From: Chrysochromulina parva
Lineage: Eukaryota > Haptophyta > Prymnesiales > Chrysochromulinaceae
Reading direction: 5' to 3'
Length of the DNA stretch: 19,356 bases
NCBI GenBank assembly: GCA_002887195.1
Contig: PJAB01000893.1
Coordinates: 1-19,356, forward strand
Of this stretch, positions 1 to 7,339 are shown piece by piece (the stretch's first letter is position 1; each line of letters starts with the position of its first letter). The position numbers and the translations under genes were made by a program. The notes below the pieces were generated by a model that saw only the letters and a program-made list of their open reading frames with translations, did not search any database and had not been told where the DNA came from.

Positions 1-153
1 CCGCCTCCCCCCCCGCCGCCGCCGAGCCCGCCGCCACCTTCCCCCCCCCCTCCGCCGCCGCCGAGCCCGCCGCCGCCACACCCGCCGCCGCCGCCGCCAC
101 CGCCACCGCCTCCACCCTTGTCGCCCTCGCCGCCCGCGCCGCCGCCGCTAATC
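1..153 (+). repeat. CCG/CCN low-complexity tract coding for polyproline
   Basis: This is a run of CCG, CCC, CCA and CCT codons with a few AGC or TCG serine codons. It belongs to the coding frame of the LRR protein. Mixed proline codons suggest it is maintained as protein and is not a pure trinucleotide expansion. Confidence 0.85.
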
Positions 154-1614
154 GAAGTGGTGTCGCCGTGGTTCAAGATGGCCCTTGCGCTGGTCATCAT
201 CGCCGCCGCCGGATGGTACGGCGGCGGCGGGTTGCTCCGCTGCGTGATGGGCCCTGCTCTGCCCAAGCTGATGCCACCCTCGCAGCCTCCGCCATCCGAC
301 GGGCACACAGGGCTCAGCTGGCTGGCGGAGCGCCTCGGGGTGCGCTCCCACGCGGGCTCCGCTCAGCTGGAGGAGTCGATTGGCCGATTGGCCGAGCTGC
401 GCCATATGTGGCTCACGGACGTGGACGATGATGCTGCGTACGCCCTTGCGGAGGCGCTGCAGCCTGGGCGCGCACGTCGCCTTGAGATGCTCCGGATGGG
501 AAAGGACGTGTACGCAGATGGGTGCGCGGCCATCGCCGAGGCTCTCGGTCGCGGGGGTGCGCCGCGCTTGCAGGCACTGCACCTGAGCAATAACTTGTTG
601 GGCGACGACGGCGCGATCGCCCTCGCCGATTTTCTGCTACGGGCGCGCGGCGCGCCGCGGCTTCGTGACCTGCATCTCAACCACTGCGATGTGGGCGACG
701 AGGGCGCAGGTGCCATTGGCGACGCGTTGCGCGACGGCGCCGCGCCCGCTCTCGAGAACCTCTGGCTGGGGGGCAACCTGATCGGTGACTACGGCGCAGA
801 GGCCCTCGCACAGGCCATCACGCCTCGAGTGGGCTTCACAGCAAGGGGCTTGCCCACAGGCTGCGCCCACAGGCTGCGCCGCCTCGGCCTGTACTCAAAC
901 GCCATCGGCGACACGGGCGCGCTCGCGCTCGCACGCGCCATCGAGGCGCGCCATGAATTCAGGCATCGGTTGCGCGCGGAGCGCACGTACGACGTCGAGG
1001 GCGGCGCCGACGGCGCCGAGGGGGTCGACGGCGGGCTTGCCGTGCTCACCGTGATGCTCTTTGGGCACCAGGTCTCCGACGAGGCGACGATGCAGGCCAT
1101 CCTGCGCGTGGAGGATCTCGGCGCGCAGATCGGAGGCGACCGTATCGAGCTCTTCTCTCCGAGGGAGGAGGCCCAGGCGGGCTGGTCGCACACCTCGTCA
1201 CTGAACGCCTCACGCGACCCTTCCAACGAGCCCTCGCGCGACGCCTCGCCCGCGCGCGACGCCTCGAGACGCCCGTCGAATGCGCCCTCGCGCCACCCGT
1301 CGCGGCCGGGCTCGGAGCCGTCTTCGCCCAAGCGTGAATCCTCGCCCGGCGCGCGCGGCAGCTGGAGCTCACCCGTCTCGGCGAATATCTCGGCAGGCCA
1401 CTTTGATGGCAGCTACGAGTACCTGCAACTGCCTCGGGCCACTGCCGAGGGCGAGGCGGCACCCACCGGCTACGAATACCACCTGCCGCAGCCGCAGCAG
1501 CTGCCGCCGCCTCACACCGACCCGGCCTATGGCGGCGTGTCCGGGCCGCCGAGCCGCGAGCGCACGGGCGACCCGTCGTTTTCGCGCTTTGGGAGCGGGA
1601 GCGAGATGTACTGA
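1..1614 (+). CDS. Proline-rich single-pass membrane protein with RI-type leucine-rich repeats (5'-truncated)
   Basis: The frame is open from base 1, so the start lies upstream; the stop is TGA at 1612-1614. Residues below count from base 1. Residues 1-50 are nearly pure proline with Ser interruptions (PPPPSPPPP type), as in hydroxyproline-rich algal wall or surface proteins. A hydrophobic segment at about 60-80 (MALALVIIAAAGWYGGGG) is a probable membrane span. About residues 133-315 hold at least five leucine-rich repeats of the ribonuclease-inhibitor/NLRC type, with units such as LQALHLSNNLLGDDGAIALA, LRDLHLNHCDVGDEGAGAI and LRRLGLYSNAIGDTGALAL. A Ser/Arg/Pro-rich region (about 400-457, repeated PSR and ASR motifs) and two Tyr motifs (YEYLQL, YEYHL) close the protein. 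A likely topology is a proline-rich ectodomain with intracellular repeats, a sensor or adaptor layout. The ligand and the sidedness are inferred, and no kinase or other catalytic domain is visible. Confidence 0.8.
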   Translation, partial: PPPPPPPPSPPPPSPPPPPPPSPPPPHPPPPPPPPPPPPLSPSPPAPPPLIEVVSPWFKMALALVIIAAAGWYGGGGLLRCVMGPALPKLMPPSQPPPSDGHTGLSWLAERLGVRSHAGSAQLEESIGRLAELRHMWLTDVDDDAAYALAEALQPGRARRLEMLRMGKDVYADGCAAIAEALGRGGAPRLQALHLSNNLLGDDGAIALADFLLRARGAPRLRDLHLNHCDVGDEGAGAIGDALRDGAAPALENLWLGGNLIGDYGAEALAQAITPRVGFTARGLPTGCAHRLRRLGLYSNAIGDTGALALARAIEARHEFRHRLRAERTYDVEGGADGAEGVDGGLAVLTVMLFGHQVSDEATMQAILRVEDLGAQIGGDRIELFSPREEAQAGWSHTSSLNASRDPSNEPSRDASPARDASRRPSNAPSRHPSRPGSEPSSPKRESSPGARGSWSSPVSANISAGHFDGSYEYLQLPRATAEGEAAPTGYEYHLPQPQQLPPPHTDPAYGGVSGPPSRERTGDPSFSRFGSGSEMY

Positions 1615-1852
1615 AGTCCGTCAAAGGACTGAAACTTGGATTCTGATTACGCTTTACGGTAACATCATGTTTCATGAAAAATTGAAAATAACCGACGCGT
1701 CTCGACCGACGACCCGCCTACGAGATACGAGTGGTCCGTTTCTTGTCATCTTGTATCCCCCCATCCCGCCATTCCCGCTAAACGCGTCCTGTCCGCGTGG
1801 TCGCGCGGCGATCCGAGAAATGTTTGTGCCGAGGTGTTAGGAGGGTTACTTG
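1615..1852. other. Intergenic spacer between the LRR gene and the kynurenine fusion gene
   Basis: About 240 bp, visibly less GC-rich than the flanking genes. A small hairpin (AGTCC at 1615-1619 with GGACT at 1626-1630) follows the LRR stop codon directly. An in-frame stop (TAG, 1838-1840) closes the downstream frame just before its first ATG. I see no RNA gene and no clear TATA box. Confidence 0.5.
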
Positions 1853-4800
1853 ATGAATAGTTTTCCCGGCGGGACGGCCGACGGGTTCGTCAAAACTGAC
1901 ATGGCTACCATCCGCTTCATGAGGCCCAACGCGAGGACGGAGCAAGCCCGCTTTATGAGGCCCAAAGCGAGGACGGAGCAAGCCCTTCGTCATCACGGCC
2001 TGGCGCGGAGGGTGCGCTCGTACAGCAGCTCCAGTTCACCACTTGTCGTCGACATGCACAGCCACTTCCTCCCAGCTCGATGGCCAGACTTTGCGGCGCG
2101 GCACGGGGGCGAGGCGTGGCCGTGGATGCGGCACTCAGGGCAGCCGGCGGGGACGTTCGGGTACGGCCGTCAATGCAACGCGATGCTCATGCAGGGCGAG
2201 CGCGAGTTCCGGCCGGTGACGCGCGCCTGCTGGGATGCGGCCGAACGCGTCGCCGACATGGATAAGGCATGCGTGGACCTGCAGCTCATCAGCGCCACGC
2301 CCATCCTCTTTCAGTGGCAGCGGCCGCCAAAGGTCGCACTGGACGTGGCGCGCCACTTCAACGACGCCGCGCTCGAGATGTGCGCGTCCCGTGACGCGCA
2401 GGGCCGTCTGCTACCCCTGTGCCAGGTGCCGCTCCAGAGCGTCGACGACGCCTGCCTGGAAGTGGAGCGCGCGATGGCGGCTGGCCACGTGGGCGTGCAG
2501 ATCGGCAACCACGTGGGCACCCGCGATCTGGACGCGGACGAGCTGGTCGCCTTCTTGAGCCACTGCGCCTCCATCCGCGCGCCCGTGCTCGTCCACCCAT
2601 GGGACATGGACGACCTTGACGGCCGGCTCACGAAGTATATGATGGGTTGGACAGTCGGGATGCCGATGGAGACCCACCTCTCGATCACGGCGATGATCCT
2701 GGGCGGTGCCTTCGACCGGCTGCCGCGCGAGCTCGACCTGTGCTTCGCGCACGGCGGCGGCGCCTTCGCGTTCCTACTCGGACGACTCGAAAACGCATGG
2801 CATCATCGAGAAAACGCCAAGGGGAAAGCAATTCACCCGCCCTCGCACTACCTCGATCGGTTCTCGGTCGACTCGGCCGTCTTCGACGCACGCGCGCTCC
2901 GCCTGCTCATCGACACCTTCGGCGCGCACCGTGTCATGCTCGGCTCCGACTACCCCTTCCCACTTGGCGAGCAGCTCGTCGGCGACTTGGTGCGCACCGC
3001 CCCCACTCTCACCGAGACCGAGCGCCGCCTCATCCTCGGCACCAACGCGGCGAAATTCTTCCGTGTCGCCGACAAGCTCGTCCAGCAACAGCACGAGCAC
3101 GAGCACGAGCACCAGCACCAGCACCAACAGCAACAGCAGCAGCAGCAGCACCCTACGAAGTACGCCGGACCACCGTCACTGGTCCCGCCCCCGCGCCCCG
3201 CCCCCGCCCCTGCGCCCACCGCTGCGCCCACCGCCGCGCCCACCGCCGCGCTCGGCGCGGACGAGCCCCTGCGAATCTGGTACAGCGGCCGGCTGTATGC
3301 CCAAGGGCACGGGCCAACGGCTGCATGGTTCGACCGTAACGGCGTTCTCGAGTCGTTGCAGTCGTCGTCGTTGGCGGGCTTACGCGCCGCTGTCGTGCCG
3401 TTCGAGGACATGTACAGCGGGCTCACTCTCAGCCAAGGCCACCGGGCGACAGCTTGCTGGTTCGACGAGGGTGTGCCGGCTGCGATGCTCGATGCTCCTC
3501 GGCCGCTGCCAAATCTGGCAACCCCTCGGGCGCTGCCTCCATCTCTCTCCCTCCATCTCCCTCGGCACTCGAACCTCATCCCCCTCTCCACACCACTTTC
3601 GAGGTGGGCGCCACCGTCCACGTTCGCCAGGTTCACGCCGCCCGTCGCGCACGCCGCCGCAGGGCGTAGCCGTGTGCCAGTCGTCTCGACGCTGCTGAGC
3701 GCCCAGCTACAGGGGCAGGGCACCACCACCACCACCACCACCACCGGCTCTGGCGGCGGCATGTTGCAGAGCTCGCGCGGCGTGCACTCGCCGCCGACGC
3801 GAGGGGGGCACACGGCGCTCACGCGTGGTGCGGACAAGACACCCTCGTCCCAGCCGTACACGCCGCCAGTGGCGCATGCAGCGGCCGGGCTCAGCCGCGT
3901 GCCCGTGCGCGCCGGTCGCACCGCTGTGCCCGTGCGTACGTGGTCCGCGCTCAGCCGCATGCCCAAGCGGAGCTATGCGACCGCCGCTGCCGCGTCCGGC
4001 GCGGGGGGGCTTAATCACGTGCTCAACTTCATTGATGGGCAGCCGCTCGCCGCCACGGGCGGCTCGCTGCCTCTGATCGACGCGGCGACGGGGCGCGTCC
4101 GCGGCTCAGTGGCCGCCTCGAGTGCAGCAGACGTGGACGCCGCTGTCGATGCAGCAGGGCGAGCGCTCTCTCGCGGGGAGTGGGCCGCAACCTCGATGGC
4201 CGCTCGCGCGGCGGTCCTGCAGCGCGCGGCGGACTTGCTCGACGCCGAGTCCGAGGCCTTTGCCCAGGCGGAGGCGGCGGATGTGGGCAAGCCCGTCGCG
4301 CTCGCACGTGCCCTCGACGTGCCGCGCGCCGCGGCGAATCTGCGCATGTTCGCGGGCCTGGTGTGCCATGGCGAGCTCTCGTCCGCGCGCCACGGCGGCG
4401 GCGGTGACCGGAGCGGCGGCCTCGACGACGCGCTCAACTACACGGTCCGCAAGCCCGTCGGCGTCGTGGGTCTGATCACGCCGTGGAATCTGCCCCTCTA
4501 TCTGCTGACGTGGAAGTTGGCACCGGCGCTGGCGATGGGCAACGCGGTGGTGGCCAAACCGTCGGAACTCACCCCCACGACCGCCTCGATGCTCGCGCGC
4601 GTGCTCGAGCGTGCCGGCCTGCCGCCGGGCGTCTTCAACGTCGTGCACGGAACTGGCGCCGCCGTGGGCGCTGCCCTTTGCGCGCATCCTCGTGTGGGTG
4701 CGATCTCCTTTACCGGCGGTACTGCGACGGGCTCCCTTGTCGCTGCGGCCGTCGCGCCGCGCTTTGCCAAGCTCTCTCTCGAGCTGGGCGGCAAGAACCC

Positions 4801-6160
4801 ACTGCTCGTCTTCGCAGATTGTGATCTCGAGCTCGCGGTGCAGGGCGCGGTGCGCGCCTCCTTTCTCAACTCAGGCCAGATCTGCCTGTGCGCCTCGCGC
4901 ATCCTTGTCGAGGACACCGCCGACGGCTTCTACGAGCGCTTCGCCGCCGCGTTTGCGAACGCGGCCTCGGCGCTCAAGCTCGGCGCCCCCACCGACCCAT
5001 CCGCCGACATAGGCCCCCTCGTATCCGCCGCCCAGCGCGACAAGGTGAGTGCGCTCTACCGCGCCGCCGTGGGCACCGACGGCGTCCGCACGCTCGCCGG
5101 CGGTCTCGAGGATCCTCGGGCAGCAATTGCCGCCCACGGCGCGCACCAAGGGGGGCACTGGTTTGCGCCAACCGTGCTCGACGGGCTGCCGATGGACGCG
5201 CCGCTGCCGCAGACGGAGGCGTTCGGTCCGTTGGTCACAATCCACCCGTTTACGAGTGAGGTGGAGGCGGTCGAGCTGGCGAACGCGACGCAGTACGGGC
5301 TCGCCGCCTCTGTTTGGACAGAGGACCTGAGTCGCGCGCACACGATCGCGTCGCGGCTGGAGGCGGGCACCGTCTGGGTCAACTGCTGGCTCCACAGGCA
5401 GCTCCACATGCCCTTTGGCGGTTTCAAATCCTCGGGCGTGGCGCGCGAAGGCGGGATGTACTCTCTCGACTTTTTCTCGGAAGAGTCCACTATCTGCATG
5501 AAGCTCGGCAACCGCACGCCACCGCCCATGCCTGGCCGCGCCGCGCGCGCCGCCGCCGCCACCGTTGCGCCGCCGCCGCCGCGCCTCGCCGTTGGCGCCG
5601 CCGTCACCGCTCTGCGCGGTGCCGTGACGGCGCGATCGAGCGGTGGCTTTGCACGCCAGGGCGGCGGCGTGCGGGCGCTCAACACCGGCGCCACCGGCTA
5701 CGTGGCGAGCGCGCCCAAACCTATGGGCGCCTATGCGCATGCGCGCGAGGCAGGCGGGCTGCTCTTTCTGGCGGGCATCGGACCGCGCGACCCGGCGACG
5801 GATAGCGTGCCCGGCGGACCGGTCGAAGCGGCCGACGGCACGCTCAACGACTACGACGCGCGTGCTCAGACGCGCCAATGCATTCAAAACGTGCGTACGG
5901 TGCTGGAGGCGCATGGGCTTGGGCTGGATGCCGTCGTTGATGTGCATGCCTTCCTTGTCGACATGAAGCGCGACTTTGCCGCCTTCAACGCTGAGTATGC
6001 GGCCGCTTTTGGAAAGCTGCCGGAACCGCCTGTACGCACCACTGTCGAGGTCGGCCAGTTGCCGCCGGGCGGTCGGATCGCGGTCGAGCTCAAGGTGATC
6101 GCGAAAGCGCCATCTGTGTACTTTGTCCCAGGTGGGATACCTGACTGTGTGAAGGAGTGA
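1853..6160 (+). CDS. Trifunctional kynurenine-pathway fusion: ACMS decarboxylase, AMS dehydrogenase, 2-aminomuconate deaminase
   Basis: First ATG after the in-frame stop at 1838; an alternative start is ATG 1901 (residue 17). Presequence-like N-terminus ending RRVRSYSSSSS (RSYS at 55-58). Domain 1, about 64-408, is an ACMSD-type amidohydrolase: HxH at H69/H71, H248 in LVHPWDMDD, H300 in FAHGGGAF, D366 in GSDYPFPLGE, with spacing as in known ACMSDs. Residues 411-433 are His/Gln-rich; 470-547 hold a duplicated unknown motif; a Pro/Ala/Arg linker follows. Domain 2, about 720-1217, is an aldehyde dehydrogenase: ITPWN (N879), LELGGKNP (E977), GQICLC (C1011). Its length and the ICLC motif fit ALDH8A1/2-aminomuconate semialdehyde dehydrogenase. 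Linker 1218-1282 is Ala/Arg/Pro-rich. Domain 3, about 1283-1435, is RidA-like with FLVDMKRDF and VRTTVEV (R1395), resembling bacterial 2-aminomuconate deaminase more than housekeeping RidA. Family assignments of domains 1 and 2 are firm; the deaminase substrate is partly inferred from context. Mitochondrial location is inference. Confidence 0.9.
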   Translation: MNSFPGGTADGFVKTDMATIRFMRPNARTEQARFMRPKARTEQALRHHGLARRVRSYSSSSSPLVVDMHSHFLPARWPDFAARHGGEAWPWMRHSGQPAGTFGYGRQCNAMLMQGEREFRPVTRACWDAAERVADMDKACVDLQLISATPILFQWQRPPKVALDVARHFNDAALEMCASRDAQGRLLPLCQVPLQSVDDACLEVERAMAAGHVGVQIGNHVGTRDLDADELVAFLSHCASIRAPVLVHPWDMDDLDGRLTKYMMGWTVGMPMETHLSITAMILGGAFDRLPRELDLCFAHGGGAFAFLLGRLENAWHHRENAKGKAIHPPSHYLDRFSVDSAVFDARALRLLIDTFGAHRVMLGSDYPFPLGEQLVGDLVRTAPTLTETERRLILGTNAAKFFRVADKLVQQQHEHEHEHQHQHQQQQQQQQHPTKYAGPPSLVPPPRPAPAPAPTAAPTAAPTAALGADEPLRIWYSGRLYAQGHGPTAAWFDRNGVLESLQSSSLAGLRAAVVPFEDMYSGLTLSQGHRATACWFDEGVPAAMLDAPRPLPNLATPRALPPSLSLHLPRHSNLIPLSTPLSRWAPPSTFARFTPPVAHAAAGRSRVPVVSTLLSAQLQGQGTTTTTTTTGSGGGMLQSSRGVHSPPTRGGHTALTRGADKTPSSQPYTPPVAHAAAGLSRVPVRAGRTAVPVRTWSALSRMPKRSYATAAAASGAGGLNHVLNFIDGQPLAATGGSLPLIDAATGRVRGSVAASSAADVDAAVDAAGRALSRGEWAATSMAARAAVLQRAADLLDAESEAFAQAEAADVGKPVALARALDVPRAAANLRMFAGLVCHGELSSARHGGGGDRSGGLDDALNYTVRKPVGVVGLITPWNLPLYLLTWKLAPALAMGNAVVAKPSELTPTTASMLARVLERAGLPPGVFNVVHGTGAAVGAALCAHPRVGAISFTGGTATGSLVAAAVAPRFAKLSLELGGKNPLLVFADCDLELAVQGAVRASFLNSGQICLCASRILVEDTADGFYERFAAAFANAASALKLGAPTDPSADIGPLVSAAQRDKVSALYRAAVGTDGVRTLAGGLEDPRAAIAAHGAHQGGHWFAPTVLDGLPMDAPLPQTEAFGPLVTIHPFTSEVEAVELANATQYGLAASVWTEDLSRAHTIASRLEAGTVWVNCWLHRQLHMPFGGFKSSGVAREGGMYSLDFFSEESTICMKLGNRTPPPMPGRAARAAAATVAPPPPRLAVGAAVTALRGAVTARSSGGFARQGGGVRALNTGATGYVASAPKPMGAYAHAREAGGLLFLAGIGPRDPATDSVPGGPVEAADGTLNDYDARAQTRQCIQNVRTVLEAHGLGLDAVVDVHAFLVDMKRDFAAFNAEYAAAFGKLPEPPVRTTVEVGQLPPGGRIAVELKVIAKAPSVYFVPGGIPDCVKE
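1913..1984 (+). repeat. 36-bp tandem duplication in the presequence region
   Basis: Two adjacent 36-nt copies (1913-1948 and 1949-1984) differ at only two positions and encode RFMRPNARTEQA followed by RFMRPKARTEQA. The duplication is in frame and lengthens the basic N-terminal extension of the kynurenine fusion protein by twelve residues. Confidence 0.95.
3083..3151 (+). repeat. CAG/CAC/GAG low-complexity tract coding for Gln/His/Glu
   Basis: Encodes residues 411-433 of the fusion protein: three Gln, alternating His-Glu and His-Gln, then eight Gln and a final His. It marks the end of the ACMSD domain and the start of the first linker. The codons are mostly CAG, CAC and GAG with a few CAA. 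Confidence 0.9.
3260..3493 (+). repeat. Duplicated YSG...QGH...WFD protein motif of unknown function
   Basis: Two units lie 44 residues apart in the linker between the ACMSD and aldehyde dehydrogenase domains. The first, from Y477 (nt 3281), reads YSGRLYAQGHGPTAAWFD; the second, from Y521 (nt 3413), reads YSGLTLSQGHRATACWFD. Shared residues are YSG, QGH, T-A, and WFD. The segment is not part of either flanking enzyme fold as I know them, and I do not recognise the family. The DNA copies have diverged, so this is an old repeat and not a recent slip. Confidence 0.75.
3632..3907 (+). repeat. Two dispersed copies of a TPPVAHAAAG-SRVPV motif in the linker
   Basis: Copy 1 begins at 3632 and copy 2 at 3857, exactly 225 nt (75 codons) apart. 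The proteins match over TPPVAHAAAGxSRVPV, with one mismatch (R or L), while about nine of sixteen codons differ only at synonymous positions. The pattern argues that this part of the linker is translated. Confidence 0.85.
3722..3745 (+). repeat. (ACC)8 microsatellite coding for polythreonine
   Basis: Eight perfect ACC codons give eight Thr residues, flanked by QGQG and GSGGG, in the linker before the aldehyde dehydrogenase domain. A pure repeat of this kind is likely to vary in length between strains. Confidence 0.95.
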
Positions 6161-6381
6161 GTGAGGGTCGTGCGGCGGGTGCAAGGCGAGGCATGAACAC
6201 ACGCATGGACGCACAGCACGGGGCTACCGTACGTTGCTCAACGCAATGGTGTATGCCTTTTGTGGGCCGGAGCTCGCAGTTTGGAGACCATGACCCTGGA
6301 CGTGAGCATACTGTAGTTGCTGCTCTCACCGCACTTGCTCACTCGAGAGCTGCCGTGTGGTAGAGTGTTGCGGCTCGGGCC
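6161..6381. other. Intergenic spacer between the fusion gene and the MYND/methyltransferase gene
   Basis: About 220 bp. An in-frame TAG at 6361-6363 limits the next gene to starting after 6363. No RNA gene, strong repeat or clear core promoter motif is recognisable. Confidence 0.5.
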
Positions 6382-7287
6382 ATGGGCTCGGGCGTTCGAA
6401 CGTGCCGGTCGCCCAGCCGCTCGAAAAGCGAAATGCGAAAATCCCGTGAGAATCAGATGCACATTCACGTTCACACCATCGCCGAACGAATGTCAGACGG
6501 CGACTCCATCGTCGACGCAGAAAGCGAAACCAGCGATGTCGAATGCGCTTACAGCGAGGAAGATCTGCAAAGGATTGCTTTGGCGCGCAAGCTAGCATAT
6601 GAGAATCGAGCACGAAGGCAGCTAGAGGCTCAACAGGCAGCAGAACTCACAGCGCTACTCTTTGGCGGCGGCGGCGCCTTGGCCGAACTCGTGCCACTTC
6701 CACCAGAATCAGTCTCGCTGAGCTCTTGCGCCAAGTGCCGTCGGCCCGTATCCAATCCTCGTGTGTGCTCTGCATGCCTTGCAGCCTGCTATTGCTCGAT
6801 CGAGTGCCATCGCTCGGATATGCAGCACAGCAGGCAGTGCCGCTTGTGGAAGGCCCATGCGGCACGGCGAGTGTGCGTGGCCCTGCCTTGCCGACCGACG
6901 TGGGTTGATGACTGCATGGAGCATCGTGGGAAGGCCAAGGATCGAGATGCTATTCTCACCAAGCTCGGGCTCACAAGCGGAGCTTATGCTGCCGCGTGCG
7001 GCTGCGCTGTGATCGACTCTCGCGCCAGTGTGCGATACGACGACGAGGAAGTTGGTGACGTGAGCCCCACCGTCGTAGTGCCGACGGCAGTGGGACCACC
7101 ACCACTGAGCGTTGCGTCGTGGTCAGACTATTACGGAGCTCGGAGGATCCCAACCTCGTCGCCTCTGGCGTTGCTGATGACAGTTCCAATGACGGTCTAC
7201 CACGCTCTGGTGAACGTCTTGCAGATCGACGCGTTGCAGCCAGGCGGTGCAGAAAGAGCTCGGCTCAGAGGCGGCAAAGGCAGCGAA

Positions 7288-7339
<52 letters not shown>

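Noticed and set aside
2950..3966. Reverse-strand open frame (338 codons) opposite the first linker
   Set aside because: It contains runs of Cys, Trp and Val that are the antisense of the CAG/CAC and ACC tracts; the sense linker shows synonymous-site conservation.
4871..6214. Long reverse-strand open frame (447 codons) opposite the kynurenine fusion gene
   Set aside because: It mirrors the GC-rich codons of the sense gene, shows no domain, and is Arg/Gly/His-rich as expected for the shadow of an Ala/Pro/Arg-coding strand.
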